Assembly (NCBI GenBank): GCA_902769535.1
Contig: CACXPH010000013.1
Span: 1 to 43,724, forward strand
DNA: 43,724 bases
Direction: 5' to 3'
Source of the DNA: an uncultured Bacteroidales bacterium
GTDB lineage: Bacteria; Bacteroidota; Bacteroidia; Bacteroidales; Paludibacteraceae
Both the position numbers and the translations under genes were made by a program. Within the stretch, counting starts at the first letter, position 1; each line of letters opens with the position of its first letter. This document shows positions 25,246-33,888 of this stretch, in pieces. A model generated the notes under the pieces. That model worked only from the letters and a program-made list of their open reading frames with translations, did not search any database and was not told where the DNA came from.

Positions 25246-26691
25246 ATGAAAAACTTAGAACCCAAAGGTTTGTGGAGCAGTTTCTACAGCCTTACGCAAA
25301 TCCCGCGTCCGAGCGGTAAGCGCAAAGAGATCGCGGATTTCTTAGTGAATTACGGTAAATCCCTTGGTTTGGAAACGCTGCAAGACGAGATCGGCAACGT
25401 GCTCATTCGCAAACCGGCGTCTGCCGGCATGGAGAACCATCCGGGTGTGATCCTCCAAGGACACATGGATATGGTACCTCAGAAGAACAGCGACAAAGTC
25501 TTTGATTTTGAGAAAGATCCGATCGAGGCGTATATCGAGGACAACGGAGAGTGGGTTACGGCGAACGGTACGACCCTTGGTGCAGACAACGGAATCGGTG
25601 TAGCTACAGCGATGGCTATCCTGGCAGACAAGAATGCCGTTCATCCGCCGTTGGAGGCGCTCTTCACGATTGATGAGGAAACCGGTATGTACGGAGCGAA
25701 TGACCTGAAGGGTGGTTGGCTCAAGGGCAAATACCTTCTCAACCTCGATTCGGAGACCGAAGGCGAGTTGTATGTAGGTTGCGCCGGAGGTATAGACGCG
25801 GAAGCTACGTTCGCGTATCAGCCGGTAGATACCGAAGAAGGCGACATTGCACTCAAGGTAGAAGTAAAGGGTTGCAAGGGTGGTCACTCGGGTTGCGATA
25901 TTCATCTGCAGCGTGCGAATGCGATCAAACTGTTGTTCCGTTTCCTCAAGGATGCGGTAGCTAATTTCGAAGCACGATTGGCGTGTGTAGAAGGCGGAAA
26001 TATGCGCAATGCGATCCCGCGTGAGGCATCGGCCATCATCACGATTCCGGAAGAGAGTTATCAGGATCTGCAGGATCTCGTAGATCGTTACGAAGATCTC
26101 TGGTTGCGTGAGTACGACGGTATAGAGACGGACTTGACGTTCAAAGCGACCGAAGTAGAGTGTCCGAAGCAGGAGATGCCGGAGGATGTACAGGATTTCC
26201 TCATCCACGCCATCACCATCTGCCCGCATGGCGTATATCGCATGATTCCGGAGATGCCGGATATCGTCGAGACGAGCAATAACCTCGCTATCATCGAGAC
26301 CAAAGACAATAAGGTGACGGCAGTCTGCCTGACGCGTTCGAACGTAGAGAGCCGCAAAGAGGAGTTGGCATCGATCATCCAGTCTGCTTTTGCGATCGCA
26401 GGTGCAGACGTACAGTTCAGCGGTGCGTATCCGGGATGGAAACCGAACTTCAAGAGTTCGTTATTGGCTACCATGAAAAAAACGTACGAGCATGAGTTTG
26501 GTAACTCTCCTCGTATCGTTACTATTCATGCCGGTTTGGAGTGCGGCATTATCGGTGCGAACTATCCGAACATGGAGATGATCTCCTTCGGTCCGACCAT
26601 CGAGCACCCGCACAGTCCGGACGAGCGCGTGAATATCGCTACTGTGCAAAAGTTCTACAAATATGTACAAGCGGTGCTCAAAGCACTCTAA
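25246..26691 (+). CDS. pepD: Aminoacyl-histidine dipeptidase (PepD)
   Basis: Zinc-dependent dipeptidase of the M20 family that cleaves Xaa-His dipeptides in the cytoplasm. 481 residues from ATG 25246; the longer ORF from 25213 only translates the upstream repeat. Metal and catalytic motifs: ILQGHMDMVPQ, TTLGADNGIGVA, FTIDEETGMYGA, LNLDSETEGELYVGCAGG, CKGGHSGCDIH, and the C-terminal His region TIHAGLECGIIG with HSPDERV. All expected residues are visible. Ends at a bidirectional terminator shared with the convergent protease gene. Confidence 0.96.
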   Translation: MKNLEPKGLWSSFYSLTQIPRPSGKRKEIADFLVNYGKSLGLETLQDEIGNVLIRKPASAGMENHPGVILQGHMDMVPQKNSDKVFDFEKDPIEAYIEDNGEWVTANGTTLGADNGIGVATAMAILADKNAVHPPLEALFTIDEETGMYGANDLKGGWLKGKYLLNLDSETEGELYVGCAGGIDAEATFAYQPVDTEEGDIALKVEVKGCKGGHSGCDIHLQRANAIKLLFRFLKDAVANFEARLACVEGGNMRNAIPREASAIITIPEESYQDLQDLVDRYEDLWLREYDGIETDLTFKATEVECPKQEMPEDVQDFLIHAITICPHGVYRMIPEMPDIVETSNNLAIIETKDNKVTAVCLTRSNVESRKEELASIIQSAFAIAGADVQFSGAYPGWKPNFKSSLLATMKKTYEHEFGNSPRIVTIHAGLECGIIGANYPNMEMISFGPTIEHPHSPDERVNIATVQKFYKYVQAVLKAL

Positions 26692-26693
26692 AT

Positions 26694-26726
26694 AATAGAG
26701 GTTCTCATTCGCTGAGAACCTCTATT
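26694..26726. terminator. Bidirectional hairpin between pepD and the S41 protease gene
   Basis: Perfect 14-bp stem (AATAGAGGTTCTCA, loop TTCGC, and its complement). It starts 2 bp after the pepD stop codon and encodes the last residues and stop of the convergent protease gene. No long T run follows on either strand. Confidence 0.75.
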
Positions 26727-28315
26727 GCTTTCTTGGTTATTTCGTCGTCTCGCTCGAAGAGCGGGAAGAATCCTTCGTCACCGAGTACGTCTCGCACGAT
26801 ATACGCATTCAGAAGTCGCGTCATTAACGGGCGCGATTTTTGTATCTCTGCCTCGTTGGGTTCCACGCCTTTCTCTTGGGCAAAAGCCACAAACTGCTGC
26901 AGCAGATTTTGCTTGTTCAAGTGCTTCTCCAGACTTTGCCAATCTTTGAACTGACCGAGCTGTTTGCGGTGATCGTCCGTGTATTTATACGCGAACTGAT
27001 ACGTGTACGCAAGATTGACACACTTGTTGTACCATGGCGTGTTCAGCGTTGTGTCGCGGCCTACGAACACATCCGGCATGATACCTCCGCCTCCGTACAT
27101 GCGACGACCGGACTTGGTGTAATAAGCCGTTGTGTCCGCGAAATGGATAGAGTCAGCCGAATAGAACTCACCGTGCTCCCAACGCTCCATCAGGTCGTTC
27201 TGGTAATCCTCCTGGTCGCCGAGTGTGTACGGCTTTTGGATACAACGTCCGGACGGCGTGTAATAACGCGCTACCGTCAGACGAACGGCACTACCGTCAT
27301 CGAAAGCCATCTGCTGTTGAACCAGACCCTTCCCGAACGAACGACGACCGACAATCGTGGCACGGTCGTTGTCTTGCATGGCTCCTGCGAAGATCTCACT
27401 GGCGGAAGCCGAGAAGTTATCGATGAGCACTACGAGCGGTGTCTGCTTGAAGCGTCCAGTGCCATTAGCCGTTGCCTCATAACGCGGATACGCGCGACCT
27501 TGCGAATAGACGATCAGGTCGCCGCGGTTGAGGAACTCATTGGCCATGCGAATCGCCTGATCCATATAACCGCCGGAGTTCTCGCGTAAGTCAATGACGA
27601 AACGGTCTGCTCCCTTCGAAGCCAATTCTGCTAGCGCCGCGATAAACTCCTTATAGGTCGTCTCGCTGAACTTGTTCACACGCACAAAACCGATTTTCTT
27701 TCCGTTCGCCTCGATGATGAACTTGGCATCGACTGAGTGCACGGGAATATCGCCACGTGTGACGGTGAAGTAGAGCGGTTCATTGACGCCAGCACGCATG
27801 ATCCCCAATTTTACTTGAGTGCCTTTGGGTCCGCGCAGGGTCTTCATCACCTTCTCATTGTTCATCTTCTTGCCTACAAACGCCGAGTCGTCCACTGAGA
27901 TCAGTTTGTCTCCGGCTAACACGCCGACGCCTTCGCTCGGACCACCGGCAATGACGGCGACGATACGTACCGTGTCTTGCTGGATGGAGAACTGCACACC
28001 GATGCCCGAGAACGAACCTGCCAGTTCCGAAGTAACCATCTCCAGGTCTTCTTTGGGGATGTACGAGCTGTGCGGATCGAGTTTTTGCACCAGTTCAGTC
28101 ATCGCCTCGTCGGTGATGCTGTCGATATTAAGGCTGTCCACGTACGCACTTTCCATGAGTTGCAACAACCGGTCTATTTTCGATTGCTGTATAGACCATT
28201 GTCCGTTTTGGAACACGATACGTTGTGCATTCGCTTTCTGCGTCAGCGTCATGCCTAAGACTAAACCCAGCGCTACCGCCAGTACGGTGATTGTAGGAAG
28301 AAGGAACTTCTTCAT
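26705..28315 (-). CDS. S41-family C-terminal processing protease (CtpA-like)
   Basis: Periplasmic or envelope serine protease, about 536 residues. It has an N-terminal signal anchor (about residues 1-25), a PDZ domain (SGIGVQFSIQQDTVRIVAV, GVLAGDKLISVDD) and the S41 catalytic core: the Ser in FSASASEIFAGAM and the Lys in RRSFGKGLVQ, with DLRENSGGYMDQAI before it. ATG 28315 is preferred to TTG 28327, which lies in a heptamer array. A C-terminal helical region of about 120 residues follows the core, as in Bacteroidales homologues. Last gene of the run tig, mpl, dCMP deaminase, protease. Confidence 0.94.
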   Translation of the reverse strand: MKKFLLPTITVLAVALGLVLGMTLTQKANAQRIVFQNGQWSIQQSKIDRLLQLMESAYVDSLNIDSITDEAMTELVQKLDPHSSYIPKEDLEMVTSELAGSFSGIGVQFSIQQDTVRIVAVIAGGPSEGVGVLAGDKLISVDDSAFVGKKMNNEKVMKTLRGPKGTQVKLGIMRAGVNEPLYFTVTRGDIPVHSVDAKFIIEANGKKIGFVRVNKFSETTYKEFIAALAELASKGADRFVIDLRENSGGYMDQAIRMANEFLNRGDLIVYSQGRAYPRYEATANGTGRFKQTPLVVLIDNFSASASEIFAGAMQDNDRATIVGRRSFGKGLVQQQMAFDDGSAVRLTVARYYTPSGRCIQKPYTLGDQEDYQNDLMERWEHGEFYSADSIHFADTTAYYTKSGRRMYGGGGIMPDVFVGRDTTLNTPWYNKCVNLAYTYQFAYKYTDDHRKQLGQFKDWQSLEKHLNKQNLLQQFVAFAQEKGVEPNEAEIQKSRPLMTRLLNAYIVRDVLGDEGFFPLFERDDEITKKAIEVLSE

Positions 28316-28317
28316 TT

Positions 28318-28352
28318 CTGATTTCAAATTTATGATTTATGATTTGTTATTT
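28318..28352. repeat. Heptamer array between dCMP deaminase and protease genes (ATGATTT type)
   Basis: Units CTGATTT, CAAATTT, ATGATTT, ATGATTT, GTTATTT. It spans the whole junction, from the deaminase stop codon to 2 bp before the protease ATG, and shares an exact 20-nt segment with the array at 25208-25242. Confidence 0.85.
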
Positions 28353-28766
28353 ATCCGGAAGGAATTCTACCTCAATGCCTGCGCGTTTGAGGAGCTCTAC
28401 ACCGTCCATCAGGCGGTACTCTTCGCCGTACACGACGCGCTTGATGCCTGACTGAATAATGAGTTTCGAGCACTCCAAACACGGCGAAGCCGTGACATAG
28501 AGTGTAGCGCCGTTGGAACTGTTGTTGGAGCGTGCCACTTTGGTCAGCGCATTCGCTTCGGCGTGCAGTACGTAGGGCTTCGAAACGTTGTTCTCGTCCT
28601 CGCAGATATTCTCAAAGCCCGAAGGCGTTCCGTTATAGCCGTCCGAGATGATCATCTGGTCTTTGACCAGCAATGCACCTACCTTACGACGCACGCAGTA
28701 ACTGTTCTCAGCCCAAGTGCGCGCCATGCGCATGTATAAATAATCGCGTTTTTTCTGTTTATCCAT
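28347..28766 (-). CDS. Deoxycytidylate (dCMP) deaminase family protein
   Basis: Zinc enzyme that deaminates dCMP to dUMP, feeding thymidylate synthesis. 139 residues, normal. Zinc and catalytic motifs: LHAEANAL (His and Glu) and SPCLECSKLI (two Cys). VGALLVKDQMIISDGYNGTP and RVVYGEEYR are family stretches. The first 8 bp overlap the end of mpl. The related ComEB proteins share this fold, and the gene is commonly labelled dCMP deaminase in Bacteroidota next to an S41 protease, as here. Confidence 0.94.
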   Translation of the reverse strand: MDKQKKRDYLYMRMARTWAENSYCVRRKVGALLVKDQMIISDGYNGTPSGFENICEDENNVSKPYVLHAEANALTKVARSNNSSNGATLYVTASPCLECSKLIIQSGIKRVVYGEEYRLMDGVELLKRAGIEVEFLPDK

Positions 28767-30090
28767 AGTTTTTAAGTAATTCGCTCGCGAATTGCTTGAC
28801 GTTTATTCCGTCGAATGTTCCGCTACTCATCATCAGCAATGCGGTGTTGTTGTAATTCAGGCTCTGCAGTTTCTGCTGCAACGCGGAACTCTCCGTAAAT
28901 ACCTCTACATTTTCTGTGCCAAACGCTGCGCGAACCTCGTCTGCCGTGATCGGTGTGAGTTGTTTGTGCTCGATCACCTTCGGGTTAAAATAGACGTAAG
29001 CGATGTCTGCTTCGGCCATACAGCCCTTGTACTGCGGCAGGAAATCCGCCATGAGCGAAGAGAAGGTGTGCAGCTCCATGCAAGCCACTAACTTCTTGTT
29101 CGGATAGCGTTCGCGCACGGCATTGACAGTCGCTTTGAGTTTGCTCGGACTGTGCGCGAAATCCTTGTAGGCTACGCTCGTTTCGGTCTCGCAGATTTTC
29201 TCCAAGCGGTTGGAAGCACCCGTGAAGGTACTTATCTCGCGGTAGAAATCATCCGGTGCCACGCCGATGCAATGACACGCCAGCATCGCGGCCTGCAGGT
29301 TTTGCATGTTATGACGTCCGAACACCTGCATTTCGACCTTGCCTTCGTAGGCATCGTACGGGATACAGGTGATATCCTCGCGAGCCCCTTCGGCAATCTT
29401 CCGCAGGTTCTCGTCCCCCTTATAGTAGATAAAATTACCGTTCGGTTCAAAACTGTCCACGAACTTACGGAAGGTATCGACGTATTGCGGGAAGGTCGGG
29501 AAGACGTTGATGTGGTCCCACGCAATGCCCGTTAGGATAGCTACGTGCGGGTGATACCAGAGGAACTTAGACCGCAGGTCGAGTGGGGAAGTGAGGTACT
29601 CATCGCCTTCAAAGACAGCGTACTTAGCTGTATCGGAAAGGCGCACCATCCGCTCGAAGCCTTCTATCTGCGCACCCACCATATAATCGGCTTCTATGCC
29701 GAGGCGGTTGAGTACATAGAGGATCATCGAAGTGGTGGTTGTCTTACCGTGGCTACCGCCTACGACGATGCGGATCTTGTCTTTCGTCTGTTCGTACAGA
29801 TACTCCGGGAAGGAGTATATCTTGATGCCTAACTCGCGGGCACGCACCAACTCGGGATTGTCTTCGCGAGCGTGCATGCCTAAGATGATAGCGTCCAAGT
29901 CCGGTGTGATACGCTCTGGGTGCCATCCGATCTCGGCGGGTAACAGACCGGCATCGCGCAGATGAGACAACGCGGGCTCGAAGATTTCGTCATCCGAGCC
30001 CGTTACTTGATAGCCCGCCTTGGAGGCAACGGCTAATGCCAAGTTATGCATCGCCGCACCGCCAATAGCTATAAAATGGATTTTTGTCAT
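28759..30090 (-). CDS. mpl: Mpl-type murein peptide ligase (UDP-MurNAc:tripeptide ligase)
   Basis: Mur ligase family enzyme that attaches recycled L-Ala-gamma-D-Glu-meso-DAP to UDP-MurNAc in cell wall recycling. 443 residues, slightly under the usual ~455. N-terminal Rossmann-like motif IHFIAIGGAAMHNLALA, P-loop VVGGSHGKTTTTSMI, and central-domain motifs FEGDEYLTS, AWDHINVFPT, FGRHNMQNLQAA and DFAHSPSKL. The MHNLA start and the DEY motif separate Mpl from MurC. Its start overlaps the tig stop by 4 bp. Substrate identity rests on family resemblance. Confidence 0.9.
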   Translation of the reverse strand: MTKIHFIAIGGAAMHNLALAVASKAGYQVTGSDDEIFEPALSHLRDAGLLPAEIGWHPERITPDLDAIILGMHAREDNPELVRARELGIKIYSFPEYLYEQTKDKIRIVVGGSHGKTTTTSMILYVLNRLGIEADYMVGAQIEGFERMVRLSDTAKYAVFEGDEYLTSPLDLRSKFLWYHPHVAILTGIAWDHINVFPTFPQYVDTFRKFVDSFEPNGNFIYYKGDENLRKIAEGAREDITCIPYDAYEGKVEMQVFGRHNMQNLQAAMLACHCIGVAPDDFYREISTFTGASNRLEKICETETSVAYKDFAHSPSKLKATVNAVRERYPNKKLVACMELHTFSSLMADFLPQYKGCMAEADIAYVYFNPKVIEHKQLTPITADEVRAAFGTENVEVFTESSALQQKLQSLNYNNTALLMMSSGTFDGINVKQFASELLKNYG

Positions 30091-31166
30091 TTGAACAGTT
30101 TATCGAAGTCCTCTTGCGAAACGGTCTTCGGCTCTACTTTGGCAATGCCTTTGAGTGCCTCGAAGATTTTGTCTTCAACCAGACGCTCTACGATACCGCG
30201 CAGTTGATCCTCGTTCTTCAGCATCTCCTGAGCGTAGTTAGCCAGCATGGCGTCCTCTACGTTCATCAGACCGTACTGCATGAACTGCATCTTAGCGATA
30301 CGCTTTGCGAAATCTTCTACCTCTTCCTTCTCCACGTTGATGTTATATTCCTTCATCAACTGATCTTTAGCAAGGTGCCATTTGAGTTCCTCGATCATCT
30401 TCGGGAAATCCTTCTCCAGCTCCTCAGCCGTCATCTTCTCGTTGGTAGCGAGTACCCAGCGTTTGAGGAATTCCTCCGGGAAGGCAACCTTCTCCATCTT
30501 CTTGAGGATAGCAGCCTTGGCGTCAATACCGAAGCGATACTTGGTCTCTTCTGCCAAGCTACGAACGATATCTTCTTTCACTTTTGCACGGAAACCAGCC
30601 TCGTCTTTCGGAGCGTCTGCGCCGTAAACCTTAGCGAACAGTTCTGCATCTACTGCACACGGTTTAACCTCCGCTTTGGTACCTTTCTCTTTGTCCTCCG
30701 GGATGTACTCGCCGAAACGGTTGGTGTAGGCTTCGATCTGCTTATTGATCATCTCGTCTGTCGGTTCGATCGTGTACTCCGGCAGTTTGTTCTTGCCGTT
30801 CAACTTAGCATCGAACTCAGGAGCAACAGCGATGTCGAACTGGAAGGTGAAGGTATCCTCATTGTCCAGATCAATCTTGCCGTTCTCATTCGGCAGCGGT
30901 TCACCGAGGATCTGCAGTTTGTTGTCCTCAATGTGCTTCTGCAGGTTCTCGCCTACGAGTTTGTTCAACACGTCAGCCAAGATTCCCTTGCCGTACATTT
31001 TCTTAATGAGGCCTGCCGGAACCATTCCAGGACGGAATCCCGGCATCTGTGCTTTCTGACGCACTTGTTTGAGTTGCTTGGCAACCTCTTCCTGATAATC
31101 AGCCGGTTCGATCGTTACCGATACAACAGCCATCAGGTCTTTTAATTCACTTTGTTCAATTTTCAT
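30087..31166 (-). CDS. tig: Trigger factor lacking the PPIase domain
   Basis: Ribosome-associated chaperone for nascent chains, but only 359 residues instead of about 430-450. The N-terminal ribosome-binding domain is complete, with the signature GFRPGMVP (residues 43-50). The C-terminal chaperone domain is complete too (VDAELFAKVYG, FPEEFLKRWVLATNEKMTAE, EDFAKRIAKMQFMQYGLMN). Between them, where Bacteroidales homologues carry about 90 residues of FKBP-like peptidyl-prolyl isomerase, only a ~15-residue charged linker remains (about residues 154-170). The deletion is clean and in frame. In E. coli the PPIase domain is known to be dispensable for chaperone action, so this protein is probably functional. 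It overlaps mpl by 4 bp. Confidence 0.95.
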   Translation of the reverse strand: MKIEQSELKDLMAVVSVTIEPADYQEEVAKQLKQVRQKAQMPGFRPGMVPAGLIKKMYGKGILADVLNKLVGENLQKHIEDNKLQILGEPLPNENGKIDLDNEDTFTFQFDIAVAPEFDAKLNGKNKLPEYTIEPTDEMINKQIEAYTNRFGEYIPEDKEKGTKAEVKPCAVDAELFAKVYGADAPKDEAGFRAKVKEDIVRSLAEETKYRFGIDAKAAILKKMEKVAFPEEFLKRWVLATNEKMTAEELEKDFPKMIEELKWHLAKDQLMKEYNINVEKEEVEDFAKRIAKMQFMQYGLMNVEDAMLANYAQEMLKNEDQLRGIVERLVEDKIFEALKGIAKVEPKTVSQEDFDKLFK

Positions 31167-31212
31167 ACTATATATCTATTTAAATATCATTTATCGGAGT
31201 GTAAAAAAATAT

Positions 31213-31372
31213 TTTTTATTGTTTTTGCTGACGTAGAAAGCGTTTACATCCGTTGGATGTGCTGACCGCTCTGACGAGCTACGATAAATTCATTTATTAG
31301 TAGGTCGGCGGGGGCGGGTGGCATGGAGCACCAGCGGCTAACGGTTTCTACGGCAGTGTTTTTATTGTTTTT
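31213..31372. repeat. MITE-like or structured-RNA module between typA and tig
   Basis: The 214-bp gap holds no gene. A GC-rich core of about 130 bp is bounded by imperfect inverted repeats: CTG-A-CGTAGAAA-G-CGTT at 31228-31244 pairs with 31340-31356, 15 of 17 positions. It is flanked by an exact 14-bp direct repeat TTTTTATTGTTTTT (31213-31226 and 31359-31372). Inside are short hairpins ACATCC-GTT-GGATGT (31246-31260), GCTC-TGAC-GAGC (31268-31279) and ATAAAT-TC-ATTTAT (31284-31297). Inverted ends plus flanking duplication are what a non-autonomous transposable element would leave; the multi-branched pairing could equally be a small RNA. I could not assign it to a known family. Confidence 0.5.
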
Positions 31373-31380
31373 TTCTTCTC

Positions 31381-33195
31381 TTATGCTCGTCCGGCGCGCT
31401 TTCTCTCAAGCTCATCGAGAATGATTTTGCGGATACGCATCGCGTGCGGCGTTACCTCTACGTACTCGTCCTCTTTGATGTACTCGAGTGCTTCCTCGAG
31501 ACTCATGCGAACAGGCGGCGGTAATACGGCCTTGTCGTCGGCACTCTTCGAACGCATATTAGTCAGTTTCTTGGACTTGGTCACATTAATGACGATATCA
31601 CCTTCCTTGGCGTTCTCGCCGACTACCTGACCGGCGTATACTTCCTCTTGCGGATCGATGAAGAACTTTCCGCGGTCTTGCAACTTGTCGAGTGCGTATG
31701 CATATGCCGTTCCGGCTTCCATGGCGATGAGCGAACCGTTGTTGCGTTTTACGATCTCGCCTTTCCATGGTTGGTACTCTAAGAATCGGTGCGCCATGAT
31801 GGCCTCACCGGCGGAAACGTTCATCACGTAGGTACGCATTCCCATGATTCCGCGGCTCGGGATGGTGAACTCGAGGTGTACACGGTCGTTGACCATCTCC
31901 ATCTTAGTCATCTCGCCTTTGTGGGTCGAGACGAACTCGATGATCTTTCCGCTGCACTCTTCCGGTGTATTCACCGTCAGGCTCTCGACCGGCTCACATT
32001 TGACACCATCAATCTCTTTGATGATGACCTGCGGTTGGCCTACTTGCAGTTCGTATCCCTCGCGACGCATGGTCTCGATGAGCACGGAAAGATGGAGCAC
32101 TCCGCGTCCGTAAACGCGCCAACTGCTCTCTTCCGCGCCTTTCTCTACGCGCAGCGCGAGGTTCTTCTCCAGCTCTTTATTGAGACGATCCTGAATATGA
32201 CGACTCGTCACATATTTACCGTCTTGACCGAAGAAGGGGCTGTCGTTGATGCAGAAGGTCATACTCATGGTTGGCTCGTCGATGGCGATCGGCTTGAGTG
32301 CTTCGGGGTTCTCCGCGTCGCAGATGGTGTCGCCGATCTCAAAACCGTCGATACCGATCATCGCGCAGATATCGCCGTTCTTCACGACGTCCGTCTTCAC
32401 GTGTCCCATGCCCGAGAACGTATGTAACTCTTTGATCTTGGTCTTGATCATCGTGCCATCTTTCTTGGCAAGCGTGACAGCCTGTCCGTCCTTGAATTCA
32501 CCGCGGTGCACACGGCCGATGGCTATACGGCCTACGTACGAATTGTAATCCAGACTTGTCACCAGCATTTGCGGTGTACCGGGATTATCTTCCGGCGCCG
32601 GGATATACTCGATGATAGCGTCCATCAAATCCGTCAGATCCGTCGTCGGTTTGCGCCAATCGGTGGACATCCAGCCTTGCTTAGCCGAACCGTACAGCGT
32701 CTGGAAGTCCAACTGGTCATCCGTCGCGTTGAGGTTGCACATCAGGTCGAATACCTCTTCCTGTACCTCGTCCGGTCGGCAGTTGAGTTTGTCCACTTTG
32801 TTGATGACTACGATCGGTTTGAGACCCAGTTCGAGTGCCTTCTGCAGCACAAAGCGGGTCTGCGGCATCGCGCCTTCGAAGGCATCAACAAGCAGCAGTA
32901 CACCGTCTGCCATGTTCAGCACACGCTCTACCTCACCACCGAAATCGGCGTGCCCCGGAGTGTCGATAATGTTGATTTTCGTGCCCTTGTAATCAATGGC
33001 GACGTTTTTTGCCAGAATAGTTATTCCGCGCTCGCGCTCCAGATCGTTGTTATCCAAGATCAACTCTTTGGGTTGGTCGCTGAATTCAGAGCGCTGTTCA
33101 CTCACTACTTTCGCCGTGTACAGCATCTTATCGACGAGTGTCGTTTTGCCGTGATCCACGTGCGCGATGATGGCTATATTACGAATGTTTTGCAT
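31381..33195 (-). CDS. typA: Translational GTPase TypA/BipA
   Basis: Ribosome-binding GTPase of the EF-G family, involved in stress responses and 50S assembly. 604 residues, normal. GTPase motifs: G1 [10 protein letters not shown], switch region [12 protein letters not shown]3 [13 protein letters not shown]4 NKVD. TypA-specific C-terminal features include [20 protein letters not shown] and the basic end [15 protein letters not shown]. It has its own promoter at 33252-33283; tig follows after the repeat module and may depend on read-through. Nothing unusual in the protein. Confidence 0.97.
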   Translation of the reverse strand: MQNIRNIAIIAHVDHGKTTLVDKMLYTAKVVSEQRSEFSDQPKELILDNNDLERERGITILAKNVAIDYKGTKINIIDTPGHADFGGEVERVLNMADGVLLLVDAFEGAMPQTRFVLQKALELGLKPIVVINKVDKLNCRPDEVQEEVFDLMCNLNATDDQLDFQTLYGSAKQGWMSTDWRKPTTDLTDLMDAIIEYIPAPEDNPGTPQMLVTSLDYNSYVGRIAIGRVHRGEFKDGQAVTLAKKDGTMIKTKIKELHTFSGMGHVKTDVVKNGDICAMIGIDGFEIGDTICDAENPEALKPIAIDEPTMSMTFCINDSPFFGQDGKYVTSRHIQDRLNKELEKNLALRVEKGAEESSWRVYGRGVLHLSVLIETMRREGYELQVGQPQVIIKEIDGVKCEPVESLTVNTPEECSGKIIEFVSTHKGEMTKMEMVNDRVHLEFTIPSRGIMGMRTYVMNVSAGEAIMAHRFLEYQPWKGEIVKRNNGSLIAMEAGTAYAYALDKLQDRGKFFIDPQEEVYAGQVVGENAKEGDIVINVTKSKKLTNMRSKSADDKAVLPPPVRMSLEEALEYIKEDEYVEVTPHAMRIRKIILDELERKRAGRA

Positions 33196-33251
33196 AAACT
33201 TTATTTGTTTTTCTTATGTGCGTACGAGTACGCATGCACACAAATAGCCTG

Positions 33252-33283
33252 CAAAAGTACTTCTTTTTTTTGAATTATGCAAA
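33252..33283 (-). promoter_or_regulatory. Promoter of typA
   Basis: Minus-strand TTTG (plus 33280-33283), 20 nt, TACTTTTG (plus 33252-33259), about 57 bp from the typA start. Confidence 0.75.
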
Positions 33284-33316
33284 TAAATTTGAAAAATTTA
33301 AGTTAAAAGGGCCGAA

Positions 33317-33346
33317 ATAACGTCATTACGTAATCCCGTTATTCCG
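33317..33346. repeat. Octamer-type repeat copy (ACGTNATT units)
   Basis: Thirty bases that match 25 of 30 bases of the array at 34372-34401 in the opposite orientation. It begins with the shared ATAACGTCATTACG and contains the palindrome ATTACGTAAT. Confidence 0.7.
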
Positions 33347-33457
33347 AAACAAATGAACATTAAATCTTACAAATTATCATTATTTAGTTCAAAATGCTAT
33401 TATTTTGTCAACTCGATTTGGTATTTTGTAGAAAATTAACACTTTTTGCCTAAATTA

Positions 33458-33489
33458 TTTGGTTGGCTCACAAAAAGGCAGTACTTTTG
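33458..33489 (+). promoter_or_regulatory. Promoter of the 94-residue secreted protein
   Basis: TTTG at 33458-33461, 20 nt, TACTTTTG at 33482-33489. The predicted leader is about 100 nt, long for this window. Confidence 0.72.
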
Positions 33490-33597
33490 CGGCGTTTTTC
33501 GATGGCGTCTGCTCTCAAGGTAAGCTGAAACAGCCGGATGCCCACGCATTGACGCGAACGAAAAACGGTATTAGTCTGTTAAAAGAAAGGAACAAGT

Positions 33598-33882
33598 ATG
33601 AGACGTTTCTTAATGACGATGACGACAGTGGTCGTTTTGTTAACAGGAGTAATCGTAGCGGAGGCTGCAAAGTGTACTGATAATTTTACTGTTCGCTTCC
33701 GCGAGAACACTCTGGTGGTTACAGCCGCGCAGATGGAGGAAGCAAGAATCTATTCGTTAGACGGCAAGCTGCTTCAGAAGGAATGCGGCAATTATGTAGA
33801 ATTTGAATTGGAGCCCGGTACGTACCGACTCTTCGCCAAGGTTGGCGATCAAATGGAACGCCGTAGAATAGAATTGCGGTAA
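33598..33882 (+). CDS. Small secreted protein resembling a bare sorting domain
   Basis: 94 residues. A signal peptide covers about residues 1-23 (cleavage near AEA). The remaining ~70 residues are short beta strands: FTVRFRENTLVVTA, then ARIYSLDGKLLQKE, FELEPGTYRLFAKV and a basic last strand RRRIELR. This order (a strand, I-Y-S-L-D-G-K-L, a turn, L-x-PGTY-x-L, final strand) is that of type A C-terminal sorting domains of the type IX secretion system, here with hardly any cargo. The gene has its own promoter and a strong terminator, so it is a single-gene unit. Resemblance is by eye; the function is unknown. Confidence 0.75.
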   Translation: MRRFLMTMTTVVVLLTGVIVAEAAKCTDNFTVRFRENTLVVTAAQMEEARIYSLDGKLLQKECGNYVEFELEPGTYRLFAKVGDQMERRRIELR

Positions 33883-33888
33883 AATGGG

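Larger units (their letters stand above)
33196..33597. other. 402-bp intergenic region with divergent promoters
   Basis: No convincing gene. It contains the typA promoter (minus strand), the promoter of the 94-residue secreted protein (plus strand, leader of about 100 nt), a very AT-rich stretch around 33284-33457, and a 30-bp element at 33317-33346 related to the octamer array at 34372-34401. A short plus-strand frame at 33459-33680 overlaps the promoter and is not coding. Confidence 0.7.

Noticed and set aside
25342-26229. Minus-strand open frame of 295 codons opposite pepD
   Set aside because: Shadow frame; pepD has complete M20 motifs on the plus strand.
30084-31145. Plus-strand open frame of 353 codons opposite the trigger factor gene
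   Set aside because: Leu/Phe/His-rich shadow of Glu/Lys-rich coding sequence; no start region or promoter.
31230-31300. Possible tRNA in the typA/tig gap (minus strand has a GCTC/GAGC arm and a second hairpin)
   Set aside because: The anticodon loop is not 7 nt, and there is no T-arm GTTC sequence and no acceptor stem; described as a structured or mobile module instead.
33459-33680. Plus-strand frame of 73 codons upstream of the 94-residue protein
   Set aside because: It starts inside the -33/-7 promoter and has no coding character.
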